A stretch of DNA of 64,000 nt from Tetmemena sp. SeJ-2015. Lineage: Eukaryota > Ciliophora > Spirotrichea > Sporadotrichida > Oxytrichidae. The notes below the pieces were generated by a model. That model did not search any database, had not been told where the DNA came from, and worked only from the letters and a program-made list of their open reading frames with translations. A program made the position numbers and the translations under genes. Positions 31,741 through 43,826 of this stretch are shown piece by piece (position 1 is the stretch's first letter; each line of letters opens with the position of its first letter). The stretch spans positions 1 to 64,000 of the forward strand of contig JAJKFJ010022346.1 of the NCBI GenBank assembly GCA_027382625.1, in the 5' to 3' direction.

Positions 31741-33019
31741 CAGAAGAACCTTATCAGAATCATTGAATCACTGATACGCCCCCAGTTTAAAAGATTCTTC
31801 TTCTAAGAATTTATATGACCTTTTTATAACAAAACAAACAACTAACCCCCTATAATTGTACAATACAAACAACCTAATAAATACCAAAGCTCTGAGGATC
31901 AATTTGAAATACTGTCTCAGCGCTGGTATTCAAAAAGATCCTCTCAGCTATAGCCTTTCGATTTTAATAAAAGCCAGCTACCTATAATTCTTTTGAAGCT
32001 AAGCAGGAATATGAAAAGAAGATCCGCGCCTGACTCACTGGATACTAAATTATTAATACTAATTTGAGATCTTAATCATAGCCTAACAAATTTATTAGCG
32101 CCAAATGTAATTTGAACTGATTTGAATCAGCAAATCCAACCAAGTTATTAGCTTAATTTATGAAATACTTTCTTTATGAGTCAAACAGGAAGTTGAGAAG
32201 CAAAATAAGTGATGAAGCATATTATAGTTGACTTTAAAAGCAAGTTTTACTCAACGACTCCTATCCTAAAAGCCAAAGTTTTTAAACTTTTATTTGAGAT
32301 TGCTATAGACTTCAGGATTCTTATATTTAATCAGTGTGTGTTATAATATTTTCTAAGAAGAGAGAAGAAGGTGAACATATTCTTAGGGTCTGGCAAAAAT
32401 TTGACGATCATAACTTTCAAAAATGATGGCCCTAAATATTTTGCCTCTTCTCTCTTGGAAGCCTTAAAAGGATAGAATTCTCATGGCTAAATTCATTTCT
32501 TTTGAATAATAGATGAACCAATCAACCCCCCATATTCAAAAGATAAACTTATTTAATTTGAAACCTAGGCAACTTAAAATCTGCAATGAATTCCTTGAGT
32601 AGGTGTTTTTTACAGATATTAAGGCTGTCATGGTACAGAGACAGAGAGAGCGCGGAAAAAATAAGATAGATGGCTTTAAGATATAATCGTGGCTTAAAGA
32701 AAGTTTAGGATTCATTATATAATTTAGACACCCTAACTATTAATTATCATTCAACTGAAGATCCCAAATCTTGGATTCTAGTATTTAATCTGCATTTAAG
32801 CTAGTTTAATGTTCCATTAAGAATAAATAAATAATCTTGTGAAATGGCTGAGAATGCTCTGTATGAGGCTCTGGAGACTTACAACACCTAGATTTATTCC
32901 TTATTTTTATATTGTGATAGATTGATAATAGATATAAGCAAAACTGGGGCTCATTGATGAGTTTCTTAGGTAAGTTAATCTAGGAAAATATAAGTGTTTA
33001 CTGAAATCATAGATACTGA
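31741..33019 (+). CDS. Unrecognised protein, multiple MDSs
   Basis: Coding-like blocks on the plus strand: PPIIVQYKQPNKYQSSEDQFEILSQRWYSKRSSQLQPFDFNKSQ; YSTTPILKAKVFKLLFEIAIDFRILIFNQCVLQYFLRREKKVNIFLGSGKNLTIITFKNDGPKYFASSLLEALKG; TPHIQKINLFNLKPRQLKICNEFLEQVFFTDIKAVMVQRQRERGKNKIDGFKIQSWLKESLGFIIQFRHPNYQLSF; and MAENALYEALETYNTQIQAKLGLIDEFLR. The last is joined across a TAGAT-bounded IES, then a GT-AG intron and TAC-TGA at 33017-33019. Frame changes between blocks point to IESs. The N-terminus is not found. I recognise no family. Confidence 0.5.
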
Positions 33020-33044
33020 TGACTCAAATTTCCTGATTGCAAAG

Positions 33045-36000
33045 ATGGCTACGATAAACATAACTGCAACTGGAAATAAATAAAATGACGAAAGTTATGG
33101 ATAGAAGAAATTTGGAGCTTCAGCAAGTAGAAACTTTAAAGCCGCAAACGGTGGTATCAAGGGCTTTCACTCTTTGAGTTAGAGGCAACAAATGAATATA
33201 GGCAATAAATCCCCATACACTGCTCAGAATGTAAATTACACAAAGTAGTAATTAGTTGTTTTAGGATAATAACACTCACTATCTCACTACTTAGAACGAG
33301 CAAGACTCCTAATTTATTGGTTTATTGCAAGCTAAATCAGGTGAAAAGCAAGTCAATTATGTGTACAAATCTCCAAGAAAGCAAGTGGTAATGCTTCATC
33401 CTCAGAAGAAGCGAGAAAATATTCACAACTAGTTTATGCAGGTAACAATTTTACAATTAATCAACAATTTAGACTGGAGACTCTTTCATGGCTAATAAGG
33501 AAACTCAAGATACATATCAGGGTAGTCAAGATAATTATAACTTGAGTATAAAAAAGAGCTTATTCAAAACTTATGCTCAAAATAATTATGGTCATGCTTC
33601 TACAAGAGATCACTTAGTAAAATTAGTTATATTTTGCACATGAGTGGGTTGAAGCATAATCTAATTTCATCTTAAAGCTAATACATGAGTTCTCCTTCAA
33701 AAGGTGAAACCAATAATCATGGTTCTTTGTTAGAGTAAATGAATGGGCCTAAATTTTTGAAATAGCAACTAAAGAATGTGAAACCAAGACTAAATACTAG
33801 ACTCTAGTCAAACTAAGGGCCCAGGGGTGGCTCTGTTAGATCAGGCTATGACACTTTGCCAGAAGTTAATAGCAACTAAGAAACCAAGATAGATTTCAAG
33901 AGTACCAAAAGAATTGTTATATGTTATAGAATTCAAGGAAATCATATCCAAAACTCAATTAAAATTATGCGGTAGGAAGAGATAGCCAACGCAGGGAAAT
34001 CTACAATCAATGCTTACAATACAAGCAATTAAATTTGTGCTTTATAATTTGGATAGAATAGGAAAGGAGTTACATAAAACAAGAATGGGCTTTGGGGTGA
34101 GGAACGAGAGAGAAGAACTTAATGAGTTGATGAGAAGCACAGACAGCAATATTCTTAAAAAGTCTCCAGAGAAATAAATGCCAACCGCTCACAATTTATT
34201 TGATTTAATTACAAAGTTGTTTAACCAAATATGGATGATTAGAGACTAAGGGAATTTGAAAGAGAATAGACTGAGTTTCAAGGGTAGCCAGCTGGTATAT
34301 TTATTAAGAATAAGTAAGCTGAGAAATGGATGTAAAAGAGGAAAATAACAGGAGGAGCAGTAGGGAGTAGTAGCAATAGAAAGCATATAGAGTTTGCGAA
34401 GAATTTGTTTATCTCTTGGGATGATGATGGTTCTGGAGTCCTAGAAGCAGATGAGGTAATTAAGCCTTTAGTAGGATTGGGGTTGTCATCTGACTCTAAG
34501 TTTGCAATTAAAATCTTGCAAGCTTTAGATACGAGGCCTGGAGAGAATGGAGGGCCTAAGGGCAGAGATGATTTGAGGATTACGCTGAAAGATTTCATCA
34601 AGATTTTTAAGAGTGATAAAGTAAGCGAGCATTTAGTCAGTATCATAAATACTGAGACTAACTAATTCTCATTATCTTTTATTAAGAGATTTCACAGTTA
34701 AAGATGCAGTAGCAAGAAGGTCAAATACTCAAACCTCCACAGCAAAGAGTCAAGCATCCAGATTTCAAATCTCCTAGAGCTCCTGATACATCAAGTTTCA
34801 AATTTACTGAAGAATCAAATTCAGCACTAAAATCTGGGTTAGCTGCAAACAGATCTAGAATATCATTAAGTATGAGAACTAATGACTAGAAAAAGATTAT
34901 TGAGATCCCTTTGGTATTTTTATTTTTTTGGACAAAAACCTGGACTAAATTAGCATTCATTAGAAAGTATTTGACAAAGATGACGGTTAGTAGAAGTATA
35001 GAACTCAGATTTTCAAAGTAAAGGCAAATGGATAGCAACTATCAGACCCCTATGAGAATCTTATATCAGTGAAGGATGAAATGCATTTAGGTGCCTCCTT
35101 ATTTTATATTATACTTTTTAATGCCCTTTCTGGATAAAATTGGTAGCAGTAAGAAGGAGTGATAAATGTGTAAGAAAGAAAGTTTTTGAGCACTTCTCCT
35201 GCAGTCCGCAACACCTAACCAATTTCAGCAGCATCAAGATATAACTAGGATAAAAAAGTGTGATGAATTTCTTTTTTATTTGGATGCAATGAAAATCTTA
35301 GGCCTGGAGTCTTAACAATACAGTGAATCTAATGGAGGGAGTACTTAAAATGCCCACTCTAGTTCCCTCCAAGCATTCAACCAATATACAGTTTCAAAAG
35401 ACGTGCAATAAAAATCAAGTTTTGCTTCTGCAAAGAAATACTCAAAGTTAAACGCTAATTTATATTAATTTGAATAAATTCTAAATTAAAATTAAAACAT
35501 ATTAGAGTCAACTAAATTAATTTGTTTATAAATTAAAAAGTCTTATTTAGTGGACTTTTATACTGAATTGATTAGTTTATATTTTTAATTAGGATGAAAA
35601 AATAGGAGATGGGAACAAAACTACTCCAACTTTGCAGGAGTAAATGGATATTATAAAAGGATGGTGGAAGGTGATGGACACTAAAGGAGGAGGTAGTTTT
35701 ATGAGTGAGCTACCTCTCCACTCAGTTTGCCAGTTCATGGTAAAGAAGAGATTGGCTGCCGATTCTGAACAAGCATATACAAATTTAAAAGTTTTCATAT
35801 TAAAGCAGCTAAGATTATATGTAACTAACTAGGATACTCTAGTAGGAAAGAATTCATGACTTTTGATGAGTTTAACAGGATCTTTTGTAAAGGAATTTTC
35901 AAAGAAGCTTTAATAAACGTAACAAACACTTTCGATAAGCTCAGCTCAAAACAACAGGCAGAAGCATTACCTAATAGATTTTTGTATAAAAGGCTGCATT

Positions 36001-36729
36001 TAGGATTAGATTGATAAACTCAGGAGTGTCAACTGATGTACCAATCGCAATTAAGATTAGTGAATACTAGCGAGGATAGATGCTAAATGGTCTTGATCCG
36101 AAAGCAGACAACTTCAGAGAGGGGAGATAGATCCTTAACTCACTCAATAAGATAAGAGAGGAAGAGCAAGGCCCCTTAACTAATGATGTCGGTTAAATTC
36201 ATTTTTTAAGTGTATTTTTATGGTACCTATAAGAAATTCTTAGACGATCCACTTGGCAACAAAGCGAGGGCAAGAGAAGAGCAAGAGAAAATGAAAAGAA
36301 AGGCAGACCCCTTCGTAGAAAGAATCAAACTCATTGATGATATCGATAGTGCTCACCAGCTCAGGCGTCCAGTTCCAGTTAATTAGCAAAAAGAGGATTC
36401 TACTCGTAGATATTATATCAGCTTATTAAATTTTACATTTGTGTAGAAGACAATAACAAACTTTGTTAGAAGCTAAGCTGAAATTCTTTGAGGAGAACCC
36501 CCAGTTCAAAGGAGTTGAGGATCATTTTTACTATCAATAAGCAAAAGATAAGTAGAGGGAAGCTTACCAAAGAAGACTAAGAATGGAAGAGTCCAGAGAG
36601 TAGGTCAAAATTCCACTCGTTTACTTAGAGAAAACTGCAGAAGAGAGACTTAAGGATTAGAATGAGTTACTTTCAAGATTCCAAAAACTTCTCGCAGTTC
36701 ATCCTTAACTCTAAAGCTAAATTAGCTGA
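33045..36729 (+). CDS. Large EF-hand protein, unknown family
   Basis: Starts MATINITATGNKQNDESYGQKKFGASASRNFKAANGG, only 25 nt after the preceding TGA. A long Ser/Asn/Gln-rich first half with at least one GT-AG intron (near 33440) leads to HIEFAKNLFISWDDDGSGVLEADEVIKPLVGLGLSSDSKFAIKILQALD, whose DDDGSGVLEADE loop is a good calcium-binding EF-hand. Then come KDFIKIFKSDKVSEHL, a second EF-like segment (GWWKVMDTKGGGSFMSELPLHSVCQFMVKKRLAA) and FMTFDEFNRIFCKGIFKEALINV. The C-terminus is charged and probably coiled (RAREEQEKMKRKADPFVERIKLIDDI ... DKQREAYQRRLRMEE), ending VHPQLQSQIS-TGA. Several frame breaks imply IESs. Confidence 0.65.
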
Positions 36730-36828
36730 AAATTAAACTTCAATCAAAAATTAATTTCATGAATTATACGTAGATCTAAAACTTAATCCTAGTTAATCAT
36801 TTTGGAGTCATAAATTTATAAATATAAC

Positions 36829-39031
36829 ATGGCAAAGGTGAGCTAGAACTCGAATGAGTTTCCCTTGTTTTCTTCTAACCGTAGCAACAATCCTTCCCCT
36901 CGGCTTCCAGGTGGTAAGCTGGTTTTACCAGATTGCTCCTCAGGTGTGAGTAAAGAGTTTCCAACTTACTTTTCAAGCAAACACCAACTTAGGAGTCGCA
37001 TATCTTTGGAAAACCCTTACATAGAGGAAGATTTTAGACAAAAGACTATACTTAACTATGATTTGTTTATACTACAGATGAGAAAGCTATCTCTAGAGCA
37101 AGACCCACTTAATCAAGCCAAGTCTCTTAGAGCATCAAACTCTACCCTTAACTTTGCAAACTAAAACAACGCAGAGAAGTAGCATTTATTACATATTCTA
37201 TTTCTTGGACTAGTTTGAGAAAGATTTCAAAAAGGAGAATGTCTTCAAGAAAACAGATAGGCTACTACTTAAAAATCTAGACAAATAGGCTTTGGATTCC
37301 ATATTGACAGCCACTAAAAATGGATTTGGCAAGAGTAACGGCTCTTAAACTGCAAGAGTTCTGCCTGGAGCTGCACTTGATTAATAAAATATGCACTTTA
37401 TATAAGATGTGAATGGGGATGTTCGAGGTGGAAGGAAAGATGAAAGAGTGCAAGCGAGTGTGGACCTCAAAGCCAGTTTCAATGACTTAAAGTTGGAGGA
37501 GAGTGTGAAAGTTGACAAGTCTCATTTTTTGAAGCTGCCTCAATTACCAGTGAGATAGTATGATTGCATTAGGGACAAGGAGGTAGTAGTTTAGCCTCCT
37601 GACATAGAAATTATGAAATTTAGAATTGTAAATATGTAAAATTGAGGGCTACAGCAAATTCAGAGAGAAGTATTTCACAATCATGGAGAACTAGCCTAAA
37701 CCATTCAACAAGAAGTTAGGCTTGTTCACTCTCTTCTCTGATAAGACTCAAAATGAAAAGATCATGAACAAGATCTACGAGTAGATGCAGAAAATATAAT
37801 TTACTCATTTAACAATTACAAGCAGAAAGAAGGCTTGAAATTCAAAGAATTTAAGAAAGTTCAAGCCAAGCATAACGTTGAGATTTTATAACTTGAAACT
37901 TACATATATACATTAAGTAATATTCTAACTATGAGGCAGCAAGATGATGAGAGCACAATTAACAACTCATTCATGATGAAAGGCTCCAACTCCTCCAAAG
38001 TATTGGCTCTACCCAAGAATCGCATTAAGTACAGGTACTTCAAATAAATGCATGTATTTACTATAACGATGGAGAATTTATAGAGAAGAGAGATGATTCG
38101 CTAATGAGAGCTTCGATGGACTAACTGTCCCTCACAAAGAAACTCTAAAAGAAAGGAGTGTATGGAGTTATAGATCCTAACAACAAGACAAACTAAATGA
38201 GTCATACTTTTATTTAAAATGCTAAACTTAAACTTCGTTGATATTGAATCAGTGACATCATATCAAGATAATCTCATGCCTCAGACTGACAAGCAAACAC
38301 TCATTAAGACTAAGTCTCTATCTTCCTTATTTAAACGCGGGTCACTTGCTTCCTTGCATAGTTCTTTCAAGCCTTCTCAAGTACCTGCTTTGGGAGACGA
38401 AAATGCTTAAAGACTCAAAAGTCATTTCAGATATATTAGTCATCGTTGTTTATTTAATCAGATACATAGAGGAGAGCCAGAGAGAGATAGAAAATTTGAA
38501 GGGAGAGATAGACGCATTTGAAGGAAGGAATTTGAGATACGAAACTCAAAAGTTTGAGCGGTCTCCTCCTCTCTACTCTCCAGCTAGAGTGCCATTTGAA
38601 GAAACTAAGAGATTAGAAGAAAAAATACTTGGCTTGAACAATCAGAAGTAGATATCTCCGTTTGGACTACCTTCAGATAGATTTTGATGTGTTTTACATT
38701 TTGATCCACTTCAAATCTTTAAGCAAAGGCTCAAGGATCTCAACAAATAAATATTAAGTCAAATCTAGGAAATTAACTCTAGAATAAAATTCCTTTAACT
38801 GCCAAAAACCCACAAAACTAAAACATTGCAAGTATTATTGATAATTCCTCTCTTGATTCAAGTCTTAACGCAAGAATAACTAGTGACTCAGAAGTGTTTA
38901 AGCAAACAAAGGAAGACTTAATTGGAGATAAATCTCTAATAAGAAGTGGACTTCATGATCGATAACTTAGTGTCGGCAACTCAAGGTAATTTGGATTAGA
39001 GGATATCAGCGAGAGAGAGGAACAGGAATGA
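36829..39031 (+). CDS. Coiled-coil / low-complexity protein, unknown
   Basis: Starts MAKVSQNSNEFPLFSSNRSNNPSPRLPGGKLVLPDCSSGVSKEFPTYFSSKHQLRSRISLENPYIEEDF. Internal blocks include GRKDERVQASVDLKASFNDLKLEESVKVDKSHFLKLPQLPVRQYDCIRDKEVVVQPPDIEIMKFRI and a coiled-coil segment YIEESQREIENLKGEIDAFEGRNLRYETQKFERSPPLYSPARVPFEETKRLEEKILGLNNQ. It ends FGLEDISEREEQE-TGA. Frame changes and AT-rich pieces indicate introns or IESs. It follows the EF-hand gene on the same strand after about 100 nt. No family recognised. Confidence 0.6.
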
Positions 39032-39113
39032 AAATAATTATTTACTTCCTTAAACTTTAATTGATTGAGAACATAAAAGAATGATAATTAAAAAATTAGA
39101 GAATAATCAAATT

Positions 39114-40000
39114 TCATGACTCAGAGGCACTTTATTTTTATTCATGCTCAGACTTCTCGTGGCTAATTACTGCTTGTCTCTCGCTTATGTAGCTATTGAG
39201 AGCCATCATAAGAATGTCCTTTCTGTCATCTGGCAACCTGATTAAAAAAAAGAATGTGTCTTCATCATCTTCATCATTCATGTTCTGCACCAGAGACAGA
39301 AGTTGGTTCTATTAGTGTTCAGCATCTTAGTTCTATATTGCAAAGCTCTGCTGAAGCAAGTCCATTTCCATATTTCCAACTTAACCTCTTCTCCAGTCAA
39401 TGTACATTCTCACCATATCTCCAAACAAGAATTCTAATATAATAATTCATATCATTAAATAGCAGCATGTAAAAGAAGAATCGGTTGATCTCCACAAACT
39501 CAACCACTATATCTACAACAGGAGGTACATACCAGTACTAATCGTGCAGTTTCTTTCTATACAAGTATTCAGATCTCACATCATGCCCATTATATAATCT
39601 TATTACAAAAAGTAAATTTATAAGGATGGAACCACTTGGGCTTTTAATAGCCCGTCCATTTTGAGTGATAGAAATCAGTGATAGTCCTTGGTTAGTAGTA
39701 GGTCTTTCCAGTGAATTCATCTTGATAGATGCGTGAGTCTTGCATGCTATGTCCATCATTGATTCTATTTTCAATGTCATAGGTTGAGCGTGCTATTGGG
39801 TTGCTGAGCACTTCATAGGCCTTGTTAATTTTCTTGAACATCTCAGTAGTTTTCTCGCTATTTTCCATATTGAAATCTGGGTGATACTTTTTGGCCATCT
39901 TATAGTAGGCAAGCTTGATATCCTTTGGACTAGCGTTGGTTTTCACACCTAGTACCTTGTAGAGTGAGTCTTCCTCTCTCTTGAAGTTAAGAGAAATCAT
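39114..40000 (-). CDS. J-domain (DnaJ/Hsp40) membrane protein
   Basis: MISLNFKREEDSLYKVLGVKTNASPKDIKLAYYKMAKKYHPDFNMENSEKTTEMFKKINKAYEVLSNPIARSTYD is a complete J-domain with the HPD tripeptide that stimulates Hsp70 ATPase. After an IES-like gap the text runs DVRSEYLYRKKLHDQYWYVPPVVDIVVEFVEINRFFFYMLLFNDMNYYIRILVWRY, a hydrophobic segment that may insert in a membrane. A 35-nt GT-AG intron joins it to VGNMDLLQQSFAIQNQDAEHQQNQ ... DDRKDILMMALNSYISERQAVISHEKSEHEQ, ending SASES-TGA. The frame is open upstream of this Met, so a longer targeting N-terminus is possible. A mitochondrial or ER location is a guess. Confidence 0.85.
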
Positions 40001-40481
40001 TCTTCTTCCACCACATAGATCCAGAAACGATTCTTTGCTTTGAATTCTCTGAGATTTAAATATCAGAGGTTATTGAGAGTTGATTTATAAGTAGATGCTT
40101 TATGAGATAGGATAGTGAAGTCTCTTCTTGAGGAATTGTCTAATTGATTTGAGTGATTAGAAATCTTTGCTATTTATGAATAGTAGCAAAGATTAATTTC
40201 AATATGCTCTACTACTCCCTTTAGAATACTTTCATGTTTAATTTATATCCGTATGTATATAAAATATTCTAATTAATTCTTCTGCTCTGGTTTGAAGAAT
40301 GACATTTTAAATACTAAACTTAGGTTTAAATAAGGCTTTAGTGAGAGAGCAGCAAACCATTAGGATATAGCAAGATCCACTAATTTACAACTAGCACTGC
40401 TTTACCTTTTAAATGCTGCTCTTCTCGGCTAGCTAATTTCCAAAACACTTTCCTCAGAATAGAAATATAAGCATATTGTAT

Positions 40482-41303
40482 TCAGTGGTTGTGGGAGGGT
40501 TCGTTGAATCTGATGTTATGCTCTGTGTTGATAACGTAGTCAGAAGTGTCGATGTTGTATCCCTTGAGTACCATCTCGAATACTTCTGGTTGGTGGACAG
40601 TGCCCTCCTTCATAAAGTATACGATTTCGTCCTGAACGACAATAGTTTGATCAACATAGTTGTCAAGCTGGACTTGCACCTCATACTTGAGTTGACCTTG
40701 CTTGGTGAGGAAGTTTTCCTCCTCCACTGGCTCTGCGAAATCTTCATAGTCCTAGGTGAGGAGATTGAACTCGCAAATGTGAGCCCAAGAGTAGAATCTA
40801 TCTCCCAAGGGGTTCTGAGTGTATAGCCTAACATACTTGCCTCCTCTGAGGAGGTAGATCTTGTGAATTTTGCGTTCCAAGTGCTTCCAGTAGAGAACAT
40901 GGGGCATCCAACCGACACAGTTGAAGAAATAGAACAAGCAGGTGGTCACTTGCCACGACCAGCAGAAGGGATTAATGAAGAATACGTACCAGGAGAGGGG
41001 GATCATAGCGTCGTACATAATGTAAGGGTACTTCAAATACACAGTTGAGTTTTTGATGTTGTCGCAAGAGTAAATAAGCATCTCTCCATCACGGTTGAAC
41101 TCTAGAGTCTGTGATGGCTTGTAAACCTTGTCTGTGCGCTCGAGATACTTTGCAGTTCTCTAGTGGAGCTCTGACTGGGCGGTGTACACCACTTCGTGCA
41201 AGTTCTTAACCTAGCGGAAGCCTCTTTGGGGTTGCTGCACCATAGTTCTAGGCTGTCTCATTTGCATTTGAGTGCCCATGGCCATAGGAGCCATACTCAT
41301 CAT
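40482..41303 (-). CDS. Membrane protein, intronless and IES-free
   Basis: One uninterrupted frame of 273 codons: MMSMAPMAMGTQMQMRQPRTMVQQPQRGFRQVKNLHEVVYTAQSELHQRTAKYLERTDKVYKPSQTLEFNRDGEMLIYSC, then two hydrophobic helices (AMIPLSWYVFFINPFCW and TTCLFYFFNCVGWMPHVLYW), a basic linker LERKIHKIYLLRGGKYVRLYT and a soluble C-terminal domain ending NIRFNEPSHNH-TGA. The two-TM hairpin plus soluble domain recalls TMEM70/TMEM186/TMEM223-type mitochondrial assembly factors, but this is only an architectural resemblance. Gln is encoded by TAG at several sites. Confidence 0.75.
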
Positions 41304-41642
41304 TTGCCTTTTCACTAATCATTATATATGAGGAAGTAAATATAATGGTGAGGCTCTTGAGAGGAGCTGGAAGTATGAGATTGAGTTCATTATTATTTAT
41401 ATTATAATTATTGTGCTGCAAATTATATAAATTCCCTAATTAATTTATTAGAGAAGCAAGAAAATACAAGACCATTTAACGAAAGAGAGTGAATTAAACT
41501 GCTTAAATTTAAATAAATACTCGACTCAAGCATCTATCAAATTGCATTAATTAATTTTAATCTGCTGACTTCATAATAGAGTGGTGAGTGAGTCACAGTC
41601 GCATGCTTGCTCTTTATTGAAAATTCATGTACTTGGTCATGT

Positions 41643-43556
41643 TCAAAGCAGCATGAACTCGGGATTTTCGATGAATTTCTTGAACTCCAGTCCCCAGTTT
41701 GCAGCAACTGCTCCGTCTACAACTCTGTGATCAGAGCTCAGGGTTACGTTCATCAAGTTAGCAATCCTGAAAAAATGTTATAACTCAAAAATTTAAACTT
41801 ACTTGTAAGGGCTTGAAGAGTCCTTGGCGTGCTCGTCTGCAACAACTGTCTTTTGAGCAGCTGATACTGCGAGAATGCAAGCCTGAGGAGGATTGATAAT
41901 AGCAGAGAAGTTGTGTACGCCAAACATTCCTAAGTAATAAATGACCGCAATTCAATCACTTTAAAGTTAGAGATAGTGAAGGTACCACCCTGCATTTCAT
42001 CGGGCTTGAGTTTGTTTTCTCTTGCTCTGGCAGCGAGATCTTTCACTTCAAGAGCAATTTCTTCTAATCCCTTGAGGTTAGCAGCAGCAACTACAGGAAC
42101 GATGAGTCCGTGGTCGGTTTGGACAGCCACACTCATGTTAACATTCTTGTACTATCTAATGCTATCACCTCTCCATTCTGAGTTGGTCTCAGGTACTTTA
42201 ACAGCTGCAAGGGATGCTGCCTTGATGACCATGTCATTTACTGAAATCTTAGTCTTGGAACCTGAGTTGTTGAGTTTTCCTCTAAGCTTGAGAAGGTTGT
42301 CTACGTTGACATTGATGGTCACGTAGTATCGTATTTCAAATATCAAAACTTCCTGTTAAATTAAGCTAGCTACAGTTAATAGTGAGGGATATTTTGCTTG
42401 GAGAAGCTGAGTCTCTCTGCGATGATCTTGCGAATGTTGGAGTTAGTTACATCTTCGTACTCTCCGAATGCGCTCTCACTCAGAATAATTTATGGAGCGG
42501 CCTTCTTTGTAGCTTGCTTTCCAATTCCCTTTTGTAGAGCTTCCTCCACATCTGCCTTGATTATTCTATCGTTAGGGCCTGATCCTTTCACTAGAGATTA
42601 ATTAAATTCATATTCAGCATATAGAAGAGATAGATCTAAGCCTTTCTCCTCAGCAAGGTTTCTTGCTAATGGGGACACGAAGATTCTTCCTGAGGTGTTT
42701 TAAGAAGCGGCTTTTTGAGGAGCGGCAGCTTGAGTAGTCTGAGCAGCAGCTTATACTGGCTCTGATTTTGCTTTTAAATTGATAATAGAATATAACTATG
42801 CAGGTTGCTGAGGAGCAGCTGCCTTAACAGGGGCTGCACCTGACCCAAGAGAGAAGTCCTTGAATTTAGCGACGTCATCTGCACTGTCCACAACAATAGC
42901 AATAACTTCACCAAGCTTAACATCCTTAGTGCCCTCTGGGTACAGCAGCTTTGCAATAAGTATAGAATGAATTTCTTGTATATGCTAAATTGAATTGATA
43001 TGAATGAAACCCTCCTCTTGCATTTCGAAGTCAACACTTGCTTTATCTGTCTCAATCGATGCTAAGATATCACCAGGCCTGATTTGGTCACCCTCCTTCT
43101 TCAGCCATTTGGCAATATTTCCCTATATCTCATTTAGAAATCTTCAATGAGGAAATATATCTTAGCGAAAGAACAGTGGTTTATGTTCTTATGAAAATTT
43201 ATTAGCGAGTTGATTTAAATCTACTTGAAAATTTTTTTACCTTTTCCATAGTGGGGGAAAGATTAGGCATCTCAAGCTTAAAATTTTATTAGAGAAACTT
43301 AGTGTGATGAGGTAGATCTGCGGAGGCAAATTGTCTCATCTGCACATTCATCAAACTAAACTGCTCTGCTCAAAATTAAAATGGCTCTTTTAGAGGTGGA
43401 GTTGAGAGTGAAGAAGCTGGCTGCTTGCTGCATACCAATGAATTGAGCCTGAGCTAAAGTCATTGGGGCGCTGTGAGCAAAGGCGACAGAGCTGCGCACT
43501 GATTAGTTGGCTATAAGCTGTCTGGAAGCCCTCAAGAATTGCTTTTGTTGATACAT
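41643..43556 (-). CDS. Dihydrolipoyl acetyltransferase (PDH complex E2)
   Basis: Starts [31 protein letters not shown], a typical mitochondrial presequence. The lipoyl domain is [48 protein letters not shown], with the lipoyl Lys in ETDKAS. An Ala/Pro linker follows, then a peripheral-subunit-binding segment ([18 protein letters not shown]) and the catalytic core ([55 protein letters not shown] ... [31 protein letters not shown] ... [15 protein letters not shown]), with active-site DHRVVDG. It transfers acetyl groups to CoA in the mitochondrial matrix. IESs with repeats ACTT (TISN/LGMFG) and ACTA (IPH/YVTINV) break the frame. Confidence 0.95.
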
Positions 43557-43826
43557 CTTTTATATTATTGCTACTATAATAGCTGAATCAATAATTAAGA
43601 TTTGATTTGATTAGTGGGATATAATTAGGCAAATTGAGGAGTGTGGTAGCGAAATATTAATTAAATTGAGAAGATTGCAGAAGCTGCTCCACTATCTCGC
43701 AATTGCTGATATAATTAATAGCGAAGCACTCACTGAAAACAGATCTTATTAATTTAAGTAAATGCCTTATTCATTTTGCTTATAGAGTAAAATTAAATAA
43801 GGTGTTAGTAAATTATAAATAATAAA

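Noticed and set aside
40476..40826. Plus-strand ORF MYSVVVGGFVESDVMLC... and overlapping minus ORFs in other frames
   Set aside because: Shadows of the uninterrupted 273-codon minus-strand membrane protein.
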